Positions 10,887 through 22,242 of a stretch of 64,000 nt of DNA are shown piece by piece. The notes below the pieces were generated by a model that was not told the origin of the DNA, did not search any database, and was given only the letters and a program-made list of their open reading frames with translations. The stretch is from the NCBI GenBank assembly GCA_007026445.1, contig VDMD01000076.1, positions 1 to 64,000 on the forward strand, in the 5' to 3' direction. How positions within the stretch are numbered: position 1 is the first letter of the stretch; every line of letters begins with the position of its first letter. This stretch comes from Schizophyllum amplum. Taxonomy: Eukaryota; Basidiomycota; Agaricomycetes; Agaricales; Schizophyllaceae. A program made the position numbers and the translations under genes.

Positions 10887-12341
10887 CTATGTTGCATTGC
10901 ATCTACTATCTACTGGCTCGTCTTAGCTCTTCTTGGGATAATTATATGTTGTTCACTTTCTTGAATTGATGTAATCGTTCACCCTTCCCCATCCACGAGA
11001 ACTGGACGTCTTCTCATAATGCGTCGAAGTTCCAGATATATGCCCAATGATAAGTGAGTCGTGAGATAGTTCAACGTCGGCTCGCTCATGTTCAAACAAC
11101 TCGGGGTGCATGTCACACTGGTCAGCGGTGCAAGGTCCGAAAGGATCTTTTCCTTGCTTTCGTCACTTCTGTATGCTCCAAGTCTCGTGAACACACATTC
11201 ATGAGTACGACATCGTCGGAGCGGCATTGACACCCTCTGCAGTGATGCAGTTCAAGGAACTCAAATCACTGACCAGTGAGTCCACTACCAACCGCCAACA
11301 AGGAGGACTCTCCGACTCTGTCAATTTGGTGTGTATTCTACTGCAGCATCGCCGCATCCTTCCACTCACTCTTCCCTGTTTCGTGACTCTGCATTGCAGC
11401 AAGAATGTATCCCTGGCCGGCACTGCATAGACTCACAACGTGCCAGTATTGATACGACACCAGCGCCGGCGCCACGCCACAGCTCACTCGGAGCCTGATG
11501 AGTCTGACGACGTATTAAGTGGTTCTTCCTTGTGGCCGAACTATCGCGATTTCGGCTTCACTCACGCACCTACGCTGACACGCTAAGGTATATTATGTGA
11601 GTATACGGCCTCGAACAGACATCGCGCGTACAGAGTCAGTCGCCTCTGCCCTTACGCACCACTCATGCGGCGCGTTAGGCCATATATTGCTCACCTTGGT
11701 CGCATACTGGATAGGCCACAGTATCGGTCGTGCAGGGAGCATTTGCCGAGTATTCTGGTGTGTCAATCTGTAAGTTTTCACTTAGGCCGTCACCTCCCGA
11801 GCACACTAACCATGTCCTCAGCTATTCGACATGCAACCTCCGATTGTCGACTTCGCGTCGATTTTTGACCTGGGATCTAGGATAAGCACAGTGAGTACCT
11901 ACATATAGACTCATGTAGCGCTTACAGTATTGCTTGTCCACGACTCATGCACACGTCATGACCATTGCCGCAAGAGAGCATCGCGACTGGTACGAACTGG
12001 GAGCGAGCACACTTTGCGCTCAGGCCTTGATGTCGTCGCTGTTAGGTACGACCTCACTGTCGTCTGGCCATTGAGTCCCTACTATGTCGAACTCAACTCA
12101 TACGTGATTGACGTCCTCTCCAGCATGACTTATCTGCATCGTGAACGCCGTCAAGTTGCCCACAATGACAAGTTCAACTTCAACATTTGCTCACGTGCAG
12201 CGGCACTAAATTTCGAGATCGGGGGCAACACTTATCAAGCCGCGCATTGTCGCATCCTGTTAGACTGCTCCCGTCGAAGACAAATCATGTTTCCAGGACG
12301 GTAGGGGCCGGGATTTTTCTGCTCGTAGTTTCCCTTTGACC
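10887..12341. other. Unassigned stretch with exon-like islands
   Basis: No long frame is present, but several short islands look coding and are bounded by GTGAGT donors and CAG/TAG acceptors. One at about 11448-11585 reads S-E-P-D-E-S-D-D-V-L then L-W-P-N-Y-R-D-F-G-F. One at about 11829-11890 contains M-Q-P-P-I-V-D-F-A-S-I-F-D. One at about 11929-12075 contains V-M-T-I-A-A-R-E-H-R-D-W-Y. They could be small exons of one decayed or poorly conserved gene upstream of the 12342 gene. No product can be assembled with confidence. Confidence 0.35.
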
Positions 12342-15251
12342 ATGGCCTCCCCAGAAGTTCCGAGCTCGACCCTCAACACTTTCCCACTGCCGGACCTGCC
12401 CTCCCTGCCGTCCATGTCCCAGGCTTATCCCAGCCCTGCTCCGCCGCCATCATACCCGCCGGCTGTTCCATTGTATCCATCAGCAGCCGGGATGCTCCCG
12501 TCACCTCCACCCTTCCCGCTGCCGCCGCCGCCGCCGCCGCCTCCTCCCTCTATGCCGCCACCGGCGTTCGCCTCCCCGGGAGCGCCTGACTCTTCGACGC
12601 GGCCACCTGAATCCGTAGAGCCGTCCTTGGAGCCACATCCCCCGCCACCGCCAACCCAGGAAAAGACGAAGCGGAAGCGACGCACCATCAACAAGAAGGA
12701 CCGTCTCAATAACAAGAACTGGGCAGACGGCGTGCGTGAGACGATTCTCCTCCCGCATCTGCCGGGCTATGTCGACGCGCTCGCGAAGGACTCGTGGGAG
12801 ATATGCCAGGCGCTCATCCGGGAAATTTGCGCCGAGTACCACGCCAAAATCCCGTGGACAATGCCGGATTGGGAGGAGCCTGAGTTGCCGTTGCCTGACT
12901 ACGACCCAAAGGACCCGCCCACGCTTGCGGAGCTCAGTGACGAAGACGAGAAGGCACGTTCGACGGTCCTAACGGCGCGAAATGCGGTACGTGACCCTGC
13001 TCGCACATTTGATTTAGCTCATGCTCTCCAGGCCATCCATCGCTGGCTACATTACCGTGCCAAGAAGACCCCTGGTTATCGTCATCGCTATCGTGCGAGC
13101 GCACAGAACCCATACGACCGCCAGATGGTCGAGCTTACTGGCCTGAGCGCGAAGGGCCCCAAAAAGGCCCTTCAGACGATCCAGCAGTACGTGACCGAGC
13201 ATCCCCACCTCGTTGTAGAGGCCACAAACGCGTTCAAGGAGGCAAAGCTTCTCGGAGGAGGGTCGGTCATGTTCAACGGCAAGGCCATCACGAAGAAGAA
13301 CATCAATTGGATCATGGCTCAAATCAGGCCGTCGTTCGACGCACTCTCGCCGGAAGAGAAGGCGGGCTACGCCGCGCGATCTCAGGCAAACGCACGGGCG
13401 GAGAAGGAGGAGTGGGAGAGGGCGCTGAAGGCGCCGCCCAAGCGTGATGCGCAGTCTATCCAAACGTGAGTGTTGCCCTTGCTGCTTGGACCATACTCAC
13501 CGCCATTGTCAGTGGTTGGCGGTGTCTCGAGGACTTCGTCGACCCCTTCCTCCGTGGCATTGCTGCGCATCTCGACGCAAATGTCGTTCTTCTTGTAGGG
13601 GGACGCTCGCCTCAAGACAGAGGCCAGCCTATCACGCGCCAGTGAGTCTACGGTGTACTCTTACATTTGAGGGACATGCTTACGACGCGCCAGCTTCGTG
13701 ATGGGAAAAAACAAGCAGAACTTACTGTTCTCACATTGGGACCCCGCACGCTTCAAGGAGATCCTTGGTTCTTATGCCGACTACCTGGAAACTGTATGGT
13801 GTGAGTGGTGGCTGTCTGATTCCCCGTTCTGCGACGTACTCACGGGTATCGTAGCTGCAGAAGAGTGTGCTGCTGTGGCGTTAGACAATGTCAGCAAGAG
13901 CGACGAGAGCAGCATGTCGGTTGATTTCGACAGCGACTCCAGGAACCTCGGTCGGACGAGCTTCTCCATGGACGAGATATCGGACAGCGATGCGAGCGAC
14001 GGAGGCAAGGATTTTGGCTTGGACGTGTCCAACGACGAAGGTGACAACAACACGGAGGAGCCTAGGCCGAGTAAACGCGTGCGCAAGAAACGCAAGACCA
14101 CCCGTAATGCCGCTACGCCCCCAGCCGCGGATCCTAGTCATAGCACGCGTGCTAGCCCGGAGGTCGAACCCCCGCTAACCGTCTTCGATCCCGCAAATGC
14201 GCCCCGGACATTCCATGTGACCAACGCACCTCCTCTCCAGGATGGACATTCTCGTCTTGCTTGGGAGAAGGAGAAGTATTCGCGGGGGATTGTGGCGAAG
14301 TCATGGAGGGGCAGCGCGGAGAAGCGCGAGTTTTTGCGCTTGATGGATGAGTGGGGCTCAACTCACTTCGTGGACGAGAGGACGGGTACGTTCCAGACTC
14401 GGGATGCAACCGAGGGCCCTATGGGCAGTACCATGCGCCACCGCCACCGCCACCGCCGCCTCCACCGCCGCCGGTCTCGCTCGTGCCTCCCCCAACATCG
14501 CGCTCGCTGCCGCTGCCGCCGTTGCATTCGCCATCGGTGCTGCTGCCGCCACCGTCACATTCGTCAACGCTGGCGTCGCCGCCGCATTCGTTGTCGGCCG
14601 CCGCCGCCGTCGCATTCGCCATCGCCACTGCGTTCGAGGCCGTCGTCGCCACTTCCCGCTCTGGTTTCATCAACGACATTGACGGCATCACTGTTGACAA
14701 CCACGCCGTCTACGCCAACGCCGTCCGCCCAATTCGATCACCTGTCCGCACATGCTCGCCGCCCCAGTAGCGCGATGGACAACCCGGCTGCTCGTTGGTT
14801 CAACGAAGCATGGGACTATGTCGCGTTGGACTTTGGCGGCGACTGGGCAACGCTCGTCACGACGTACGGGAAATGGGAGGAGGCAAATGCTTACGCAAGC
14901 GCGCGAGGGAAGGTTCTGCCGACTCTCAACAGTAGGCCGAAGGAGGTGCAGGTGTGGGTGGCAAACGCGAGATGGAATCGTGGAGGTGGTGGCGAGCCGG
15001 GTCCCAAGGACGTGGTGCTTGCCAGACGTCTGTTGCGAGGCTGGTGGGAGTGGTATAAGAAGCTCAGTCCGAGGTGGAGGCTAACAAGAGAGGATGGCAC
15101 GCTGGAGAAGTGTGATGATGCTGCGGTGGGGCAGGACATGGGGAAGTTGGAATGCTGTGGGATCAATGGCGTGCTCAATCTCGTTGTGCTGCTCAAGTGG
15201 GTGAAGGAGGGATTCATCACTGGAGAGAATCCCGACCTTAGCGAGCAGTAG
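12342..15251 (+). CDS. Fungus-expanded family protein, proline-rich N-terminus, 936 residues
   Basis: Exons 12342-13465, 13513-13641 and 13694-15251, with introns of 47 and 52 bp (GTGAGT donors, CAG acceptors), keep one frame. The start is the first ATG (M-A-S-P-E-V-P). Residues ~20-100 are Pro/Ser-rich, ~105-130 basic. A helical block ends near residue 365 with an HMG-box-like tail (F-D-A-L-S-P-E-E-K-A-G-Y). Exon 2 (residues about 375-417) reads G-W-R-C-L-E-D-F-V...V-V-L-L-V-G-G-R-S. From about residue 780 comes a Trp-rich C-terminal module (W-D-Y-V-A-L-D-F-G-G-D-W...R-P-K-E-V...G-W-W-E-W-Y). The blocks recall hypothetical protein families heavily expanded in Agaricomycetes; no function is assigned. 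Between 14400 and 14760 this frame is Arg/His-rich while the +1 frame gives a more typical poly-proline linker, so two compensating indels are possible. Confidence 0.6.
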
Positions 15252-15563
15252 ACATACGCAGTTCAAGACCTCAACCAGATACTGCATGTCATGACGGACA
15301 GGGCTCTGTCTGCGCGTACATAGAGATGTGCTCTAGTTACACAGATATTTGGTATCTTGAAGAATGTCAGCGAGTCTGCAGACTGAGACAATGGATATTA
15401 CAAATGGGGGAATCGCTCCAACGCGCCGCGAAGACAAGCAAATGGCACAGCCACAATCAGCAAAGCTGCAGTCAGCCGTCGTGTCGCCTTCGCTTACATT
15501 CTCGCCTTGCCCTTAGACGGTGTCCCTACCACACTCATTATCAACACACTCCTTTCGAACAAT
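15252..15563. other. Spacer between two plus-strand genes
   Basis: 311 bp with no supported frame. It should hold the 3' end of the upstream gene and the promoter of the KDZ transposase. No TATA box stands out. Confidence 0.45.
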
Positions 15564-18500
15564 ATGGTCCACAAGTCTAAATCGGGGCGGTCCAAATCCG
15601 GTGGCGATATCTTCTCCGGCTCGTTTACGCGCAAAAAATCGCTGTCCAAGCCTTCCGATAGCGCAAACATCAGCCGTGGCACGACCTTCTCGGAGACCAC
15701 GCGATTTATACGCCGCGACGATATTGTAGTACCAGTGACACAACGACGCCGGATTCAACGCGACGACGATGACATATCTCACTGGGAGCCAACCATTGCC
15801 CTGCCTCAGACCGATCCGTTTGAGGAATACATTCCCTTCTTTCTTATGGGGGAGGGCATCAGCTGTGAGGACCAGGTCATTGAGTTGACGGATACCCGCA
15901 CCGGCAAACGCAAACGCTACGCGTCGGTACGTGATCTTCATGCAAAAGAATTCACCCTCTCATTCCTTTAACAGGACGATTCCATGGCGTGCTGGCGCCG
16001 CATGCGCAAGAGTACCTGCATGAGCTTCTACGACATGAGGCACTTGCATACGACCTTGCTCAGCCCAAGTGCGCGACATGCCAGGTCTCGCCACCACAGG
16101 GCATCGGTCTGTACAAGTGCGAAGACTGTGGAGTATTCCTGCAATGTCAAGATTGCTGCTTGTCACAGCACGCGACGGCCCCTCTCCATCGTATCATGGT
16201 GCGCGTTCATCTAATTGCTTATAACTCCCCCCCTGACCCCTGAGGCAGCGATGGACTGGCAACTATTGGGACAAGTTCGTCTCCCTCACCGACATCGGCT
16301 TAATCTACCAAGTTGGTCACGGCGGCCACACCTGCCCCGCGCCGCGCACTAGGGCGTACCCCATGACTGTCATCGCGCCCACCCATATCTGTCGCCTCAA
16401 GATCCGCTACTGCGCGTGTTCCAGGGGCGAGAGAGCAAGCACCGTACAGCAACTACTTCGTGAGGGGTGGTTCCCTGCCACGGTAATGGAGCCAAGCACA
16501 TGCGCCCTATACTCGACGCTTGATCACTTCGCTCTTCTCACCGTCATCGCGAACACCAATGTGCGCGACTTTGTGTCGTCCCTGCAATGCTCCGGAAATG
16601 CACTGCAGCTCATGCCGACTGCTGTAAGTCACTCGTCGCATGCCAGTCCTGCCTTTTGCTTATTTGCACGTAGGAATGCTACCGCGCGTTTGGCGTTATG
16701 TCCCGCCAATGGACGTTCCTGCAGCGCATGAAGCGCGCCGGCCGGGCGCACGACCAGCGCGGTCTAGCCGGTACAGCACCTGGTGAGGCTGCTGTCCGAT
16801 GCTGGGCATGTCCTCGAGACGGGGTCAACATGCCGCCCGGCTGGCGCGACGATCCTGTACAGTGAGTTGTTCCAAGGTCGCTATTGGCCCACGAGGTTCT
16901 GATATGCCTTAGATTCAAACACAAACTATTCCTCTCTATGGATGCGAACTTCCGCTTGAAGAACCGCTTCCGCAAGAACGCCCGGGCTGACGCGCCGCTC
17001 GGTGGTGGCTCGGGTAGTATTGTCGAGCCACAAAAGTTCAAAGACCATTTGAAGGCCTACGTCAACGAGGAGGACGTGAGTAAACCCCTCCTTTGTCGTC
17101 CACATCATGCTCACCACCATTATCTAGGTCAGCACCTGTATCTCCTTCGCAGCACTGATGGAAAAGGACACGAAGTTGACGACGGGCTGCCGAGTATCCG
17201 GATGTGGCGCGTGCTCTTGCACGAGACACGAGACGCTTCGGCCTAACGGCATCGGCGATTTGCAGAAGGGAGAGCGGTGAGTCTCGCTGCTTTCAAGTGC
17301 GTATCACCATATCTGATATACCATGTACTAGCTACGTCAACATGGACTTCATATTCTGGTCCTCCATCAAGGACGAGAATGTGGCCAACATTATGCTCAC
17401 CTACGACATCGGCTGTCAGTGGAAGAAGAAGCTTTGGCAGCGTGCTCAAACACTACCTCAAGAATATCGACCTCGCGTGGCAGGCAATGGGCAGCCAGCC
17501 GTCAATATCGACGTCCGCCTCCCCGTATGGCACGGTAATGTCCACGACATCGCATGCCGCAGCGAGAACTCTATGCGTTACGCGGGCGGAGCCGGCAAGC
17601 CAGACGGCGAAGGTCCGGAGCGCATCTGGGCGTCAATGAACAGCATGGGTCGGCGACGAAGGAGATGGGCGAGGGCGTGCGTGACGGTGTCATCGAGGGA
17701 TGGACGAGCCATCATAATACACAGAAGAATGTCGGCCAGCGTAAGTCTGCCGTGTGCTTTCTTCCTTGTACAGATGCTGACCACCTTGCAGGCCATAGCC
17801 TAGACAATCGTCTAGCGCTATCACTTGTACAGCGTAAACAACGCGCCGAGGAGTTGAAGGATATTGAGGGCGCGCTCGATGTGGACACGCTCGCCGCATG
17901 GCGTGCCATGTACGAGGCGTACGCAGGTAACAGTGCGTTGCCTAACCCCTTTATGCCGCAAATCGTCGGTACGTACTCAGCCCATCAATATCAACTCACA
18001 CTAACCCTCGCTTCCAGAAGGGCCGTCGGAACAGAGTGTTCGCGCTCAGCTCCTGCGCGACGAGGCAAATGATGTCCGGATGAGCAGAACACCGGTTATC
18101 GCAACGGCGAAAACCACGTTTGTTGTCCTTGGGCTGCAAATGGAAGAACTCCAGTGAGTTCTACCTTTTGCTTACAAGACGACGCTCACCTACACAACAG
18201 ACGCCGCATCGCAATCATGGCGCGAGACATGACCCTCACCTCCCTCGATCGCGACCGCAAATTACAAGAACAGCGTATTGCTTGGTTCAAGCGGCTCGGA
18301 CGCTACCGCGCCTTACAGGAGAAGTTCATGCCGGTCGCCACCGCGAAGATCCTGACTGCAGAGCAAGCTCGCAACCCGGATGTCCCGCCCCCCGATGCGG
18401 AGAACGTGAAGATTTGGCTGCCGTCGGACTTGACGCGTGAGGAGCGGGAAGAAGGCTGCGTCCCTGGTCTCGCGGATATAGAGGTACATCTCCGCGTTCC

Positions 18501-19354
18501 GATGTGTACTGACACTTTAAAAGAGCTACGCAACCGTTTGCATGCACGCCGGTTCCTCATCAACGAACGCAACGCCCATGTGGTCGGACAGCGAGACTCC
18601 ACCCGCGCTCGCAGCATGATTGCACACCTCGACGAGAGGATCTTACGTATAGCCGACAAGTACCGTGCAGCCCGTACGGCGCTCTTCAAGCTCAGACCTG
18701 CCGCCGACTACTCTGCATTCAAAGAACTCAAAGACAGTGACCTCACGATTGACGACGACCGCGAAGCCGATGGAGCGAGCACCGAGCAGCTCAACAATCA
18801 AGGGGGTCGCGGCAGTCGTGCCATCAGCGGCTCGCGTAAGACGAACGGCTCTACCATGACGGCCCACGAGCGAGCAGTCATGTCCGTACGCAACGCCGAC
18901 TCGCGCCGTAACCTCACGTCTTGGATATGGACCGCCCTCGGAGGTCCTAATCAAGATCATGAAGCACATATCCATGATGGTGAGTGCTTGCATTGCTCTG
19001 CCGTTCTTCTGATATCTGACTGGTAGTGTAGCTGTTCGTGTCGAGTGGGCGAAGGCGCGTGCGCGTTCGGAGCGATGGGCCGAGGAGGTTGATATACTGA
19101 AGGAGGAGATGCGGCGTGTCCTGCGCTTCTTGCAGTGGCGTGCAGACTGGTGGAGTATGCAAGCAAGGTTCGAGGCGGACCTTGACGCTGCAGGCCGTGC
19201 CGGTGTGTCCGCGTATGCCAGGCGACAGGCTCATCTTATGCATCGAACGCGGGAGTTGTATCACGTGACATGGTCGTCAGGCGCGGGCAAGGCAGTAGTG
19301 GCGGAGGACTCAGTAGTACAGCAATTGTCGAGTAGCTCTCAGCCAGGCTCCTGA
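15564..19354 (+). pseudogene. KDZ transposase (CxC2 zinc finger), two apparent 1-nt frameshifts
   Basis: Eleven exons: 15564-15926, 15975-16198, 16249-16623, 16674-16861, 16913-17075, 17128-17276, 17332-17740, 17792-17968, 18018-18153, 18201-18979, 19032-19354. All introns are 48-55 bp GT-AG. The order is typical of Kyakuja-Dileera-Zisupton transposases: a Ser/Lys-rich N-terminus, a CxC2 cysteine cluster (C-A-T-C...Y-K-C-E-D-C...C-Q-D-C-C, exon 2), W-F-P-A-T, and an RNase H-type core. Core residues present: D in M-D-A-N-F-R (16941), D in Y-D-I-G-C-Q-W (17405), E in D-G-E-G-P-E-R (17609). The C-terminus has V-E-W-A-K-A-R-A and paired Trp. Exon 2 changes frame just before 16004 and exon 7 at 17650, where G|S-A-T-K-E-M-G resumes; each equals loss of one base. 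Otherwise the gene is complete, so it is a recent pseudogene or the indels are assembly errors. Confidence 0.85.
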
Positions 19355-19639
19355 CCACAGGTCATCAGCTTATTATCTCTTTGTAGCCATCTGTATAGGC
19401 TGATGTCCCTCTTGTGGTTTGGCTGATATTTATTTGCATTTCTGACTTAAACCAGCCACAAACCGGACCATAAGTTGAGCTACTCACTGAGCCACTGCTA
19501 AGCTGGCTGCCTGAATTTGGCTGAACTGGCTTATCTGGCTCGTGTTGGCAGTATGTGGCACCCACCTGGCACTAGCCACCAATGGCTAGCGCCAGGTGAA
19601 ATGAATTTGGCATCAGTGGCTAGGGCCAGGGGCAATTGC
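19355..19639. repeat. TGGCT/AGCCA-rich stretch with a hairpin
   Basis: Behind the KDZ stop, TGGCT, GCCAC and GGCTGA words recur many times. An imperfect hairpin at 19563-19598 has 16-base arms (CACCTGGCACTAGCCA and its near-complement) with one mismatch and a 4-base loop. No coding frame. It could belong to the 3' end of the KDZ element, but no partner was found near 9 kb. Confidence 0.4.
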
Positions 19640-22230
19640 CTAATGTGCCCTACCACTGGTGTGAGGGTACGCGGGCGGTTCGCGTGGAGGAGGAAGGGAA
19701 GATGGTACTGGTTCTCCCTTCCGCCCGCGTTCGTAAGGGTCGCCCATCCCTCCCAAATGCGGGGGAGGGTCGCGTCGGCGGTCACGGCCCGTGCCGAAGA
19801 ATCCTAGACCTTGCGTGATGTTCGACGCGACGGTAGTAGCGGCGGCGTCGGTCTCGCCCGGGACTGCGACTGGTTCTGCTTCCCGTCGAGAACTCATGAC
19901 GAACGTGGGGTTAACAGATCGTTGACGCTCGAACAAGGGCCCCCCACTACCCGCCTGACTAGCGCTGTCTTCAGGAGTAAGACTCGCGAGTGAATCCACG
20001 GTGTGGCTGCGCTGGCGAGAAGGCTTGGTCAGAGGTGCCGAGATGAGTCCTCCCGGAAGCATAGGTAGGCCGGTTCCAACGGCGCGACCTAAGGAGCTCA
20101 GCGCGTCGTGTTCGCGATCGCGCGCATCACTTCTGCCGCCGCGATCCCTGCTACCCGAACCCGAAGCTGCCGTAGGCGCGAAGCGCACGTTGCCCGTCCT
20201 CATAGTACTCAACAGTTCCTCCTCCGTCGCCACCGTTTCTCCCCGCGAGGCCTTCATAACGTAGTTGAAGACGCCGTCATCAGTCACAGGTAAACGGCGA
20301 TGCGCGAGTACAGCTGGCACGACGACACGACCCGCTGCAATATCCTCTTGAAGGTGCTCGGCGTACTTCGGACTCGCCTCCTTCATCTTCTCGAAGTACT
20401 CCGGTCGGGCCGCGAACTTGGCCAATTCCTCCCGCATGGTTCCGTCGCGAGTACGCAGCTCTGCGACCGACGACTCCAAATCTCCCGAGACGATGAATTC
20501 GGGGTCCACCTTGTCCGTACGGGCCTTCTGCATTACAGCGAATAGCTCTTGAATGTGCTGACGGGCTTGCTTAGCTCGAGCGCTTAATACCGCCGCTACG
20601 GCAGAGACCTCCGATCGTCCCGAACCGACTTCCAATCTGCGGCAGAAGCGGAAGTCCTTGTCCAGGTGGAATTTGTCGTCGGTGGTCTTGTCGAATAATC
20701 GCTGTAGTACGCTTAACACCTGTTCACACCGGGGGCGAAGTCCAGCTCACTTCGATATGAAGGGCGCTAGACTCACTACGTCACTCACTCACCGACTCAC
20801 CATGTCAGTCACCTCCCAGCCTTGCAATGAGGAGCCAAATTCGACGTTCTAGAAGGTCGATCGTTCGAATCCCGGTGTCAACAGTGCACAACTCGACCTT
20901 GTTTTCCCCCTCGCGTCACCCGGTGAGGCCCTCCAATGGTACAGGACAGCTACAGGGGTGCTCTAGACAGGATCTGGCACACAAAAATGGCAATTTTCAT
21001 TGCAGCGAGAGGCAAAACTACGCCGGAAGAGCGAAGTGAGTGACATAGTGAGTCGGTAGGTGAGTGACATAGTGACTTTAGCGCCCTTCAAATTGAAGTG
21101 GGCTGGACTTTGCCCCCGGTGTCAGTGGCGAGGACTATATGGCCGATACGATCAAGGGCCGCCGCTTCCAGAGAGTACCAGCCATCAGCTATCTCGTTCG
21201 CGGGCTGATTCGAATCGTCCACGTCGTCATCGTCGTCCTCATCCGCGCCCATCTTCAACACATTCCTGCGCGACCACTGCGACTCGGAGAAGGCTCGCAA
21301 CGCGTCCTCGAGAGTTCCATCCCAGACATAGGCGCGGTGCGGCGTCGACCATCGGATGTAGGCATTGCGGAGCAAGCGCGTAGATTCCAAGGATAGGCCC
21401 GGCAGGCACGAATTCTTAGCTCCCCATCGCTCGACCGGATCCTCCATCCCTTCCTTCCAACTCCTATGATAGCGCGCGACCGAGTCCTCGATTGGCTCAA
21501 TTCGCAATCCTGTCCATCGCATACTTCGCGTAACATAGAGCAAAGGGTATTGCTTCGACCCTTCCGGCTCCTCCATTGATGGTCCCCGGACAGGAGGCGG
21601 CGTCGGTGCAGCCGCGCGCTGCTTACCCTTGCTAGCGGCGATGGCGGCAGTAGCTGAGTCATCCAGCCTAGGCGAGCTAGGGTCAGGAGTGGTGTTACAA
21701 AGGAAGGACAGACTCGGCGTGGGGGTAGTTTGTCTCGTCGGCGTCGGAATGCGAGAGGGGGATCGCTTCCGTGCCCTGCCTTCCGTCTCGTCTCCAGAAC
21801 CCGCCTTGATCGTGAGGGCGGGAGACACGTCAGCCGAGGGGGCGCCACGGTTAGCCGGGGGCGTAAGGAAGGGCTGTTCTGACTTGGACGAGGAGGGAGT
21901 GGAGGGGTGAATGATCGCGCTTGCTCCGGCGGACGTTTCATCGCCTCGTTCCTCGCTTGACGAAGGCGCGCCGCTGTCGAAGAAGGACTCACCCAAGGAA
22001 GGGGCTGAGGGCGACGACATCGATCCCGTACTCCGACCTCCCGTCCCCGTGGCTCCACCTGATTTGTTGGACGTAGGAGTGATCGCTTCATTAGTCCCGA
22101 CCGCGGGCGCGTTCCCTGAACGTGTCTTGGCTGGCGTAGCATTGGAAGGCACGCGGGGGTTCGTTGCTCGTCGACGACCGCCCCCCACTCCTTGAAGCGA
22201 AGGCTTCGGTTCGTTCTTGCTGCCGGCCAT
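19640..22230 (-). pseudogene. Unidentified ~735-residue frame split by an inserted TIR element
   Basis: Reads from ATG at 22230 down to about 21123, and resumes at 20726 down to the stop at 19640-19642. Removing the 395 bp element at 20727-21121 and one TCA (TGA on this strand) duplicate joins V-L-A-T directly to E-Q-V-L-S-V in the same frame. The first half is Ser/Pro/Thr-rich (about residues 1-230), followed by a Trp/Arg-containing segment and an acidic D-D-D-D-D-V-D-D tract. The second half has Glu/Lys-rich helices and an Arg/Ser/Pro tail. The layout is gag-like and it lies just downstream, same strand, of a copia gag fragment and primer site. No protease, zinc knuckle or polymerase motif is present. 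A retroelement or a host gene are both possible; as it stands the frame is interrupted. Confidence 0.5.
20727..21121. mobile_element. 395 bp element with ~85 bp terminal inverted repeats (MITE-like)
   Basis: The left end CACCGGGGGCGAAGTCCAGC and the right end (CACCGGGGGCAAAGTCCAGC on the other strand) continue as inverted repeats for about 85 bases at roughly 85-90% identity, each including AAGGGCGCTA and runs of GTCACTCAC. The element is flanked by TCA on both sides (20724-20726 and 21122-21124), a 3 bp duplication. It has no coding capacity. Size, long TIRs and a 3 bp target site would fit a PIF/Harbinger-type MITE, although three bases are weak evidence. One end of a related element occurs at 47800-47889. 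Confidence 0.8.
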
Positions 22231-22242
22231 AATAGTAGGTGA

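Larger units (their letters stand above)
9304..19354 (+). mobile_element. Candidate KDZ-type DNA transposon region carrying a TET/JBP gene
   Basis: Three plus-strand genes in line: TET/JBP dioxygenase (9304-10886), a fungus-expanded family gene (12342-15251) and KDZ transposase (15564-19354). No gene of a recognised host pathway interrupts them. Linkage of TET/JBP genes to KDZ elements is established for basidiomycetes, so the three may form one element. I could not find matching terminal inverted repeats or a target-site duplication, so these limits are gene limits and not proven element ends. The alternative is chance proximity in a repeat-rich region. Confidence 0.5.
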
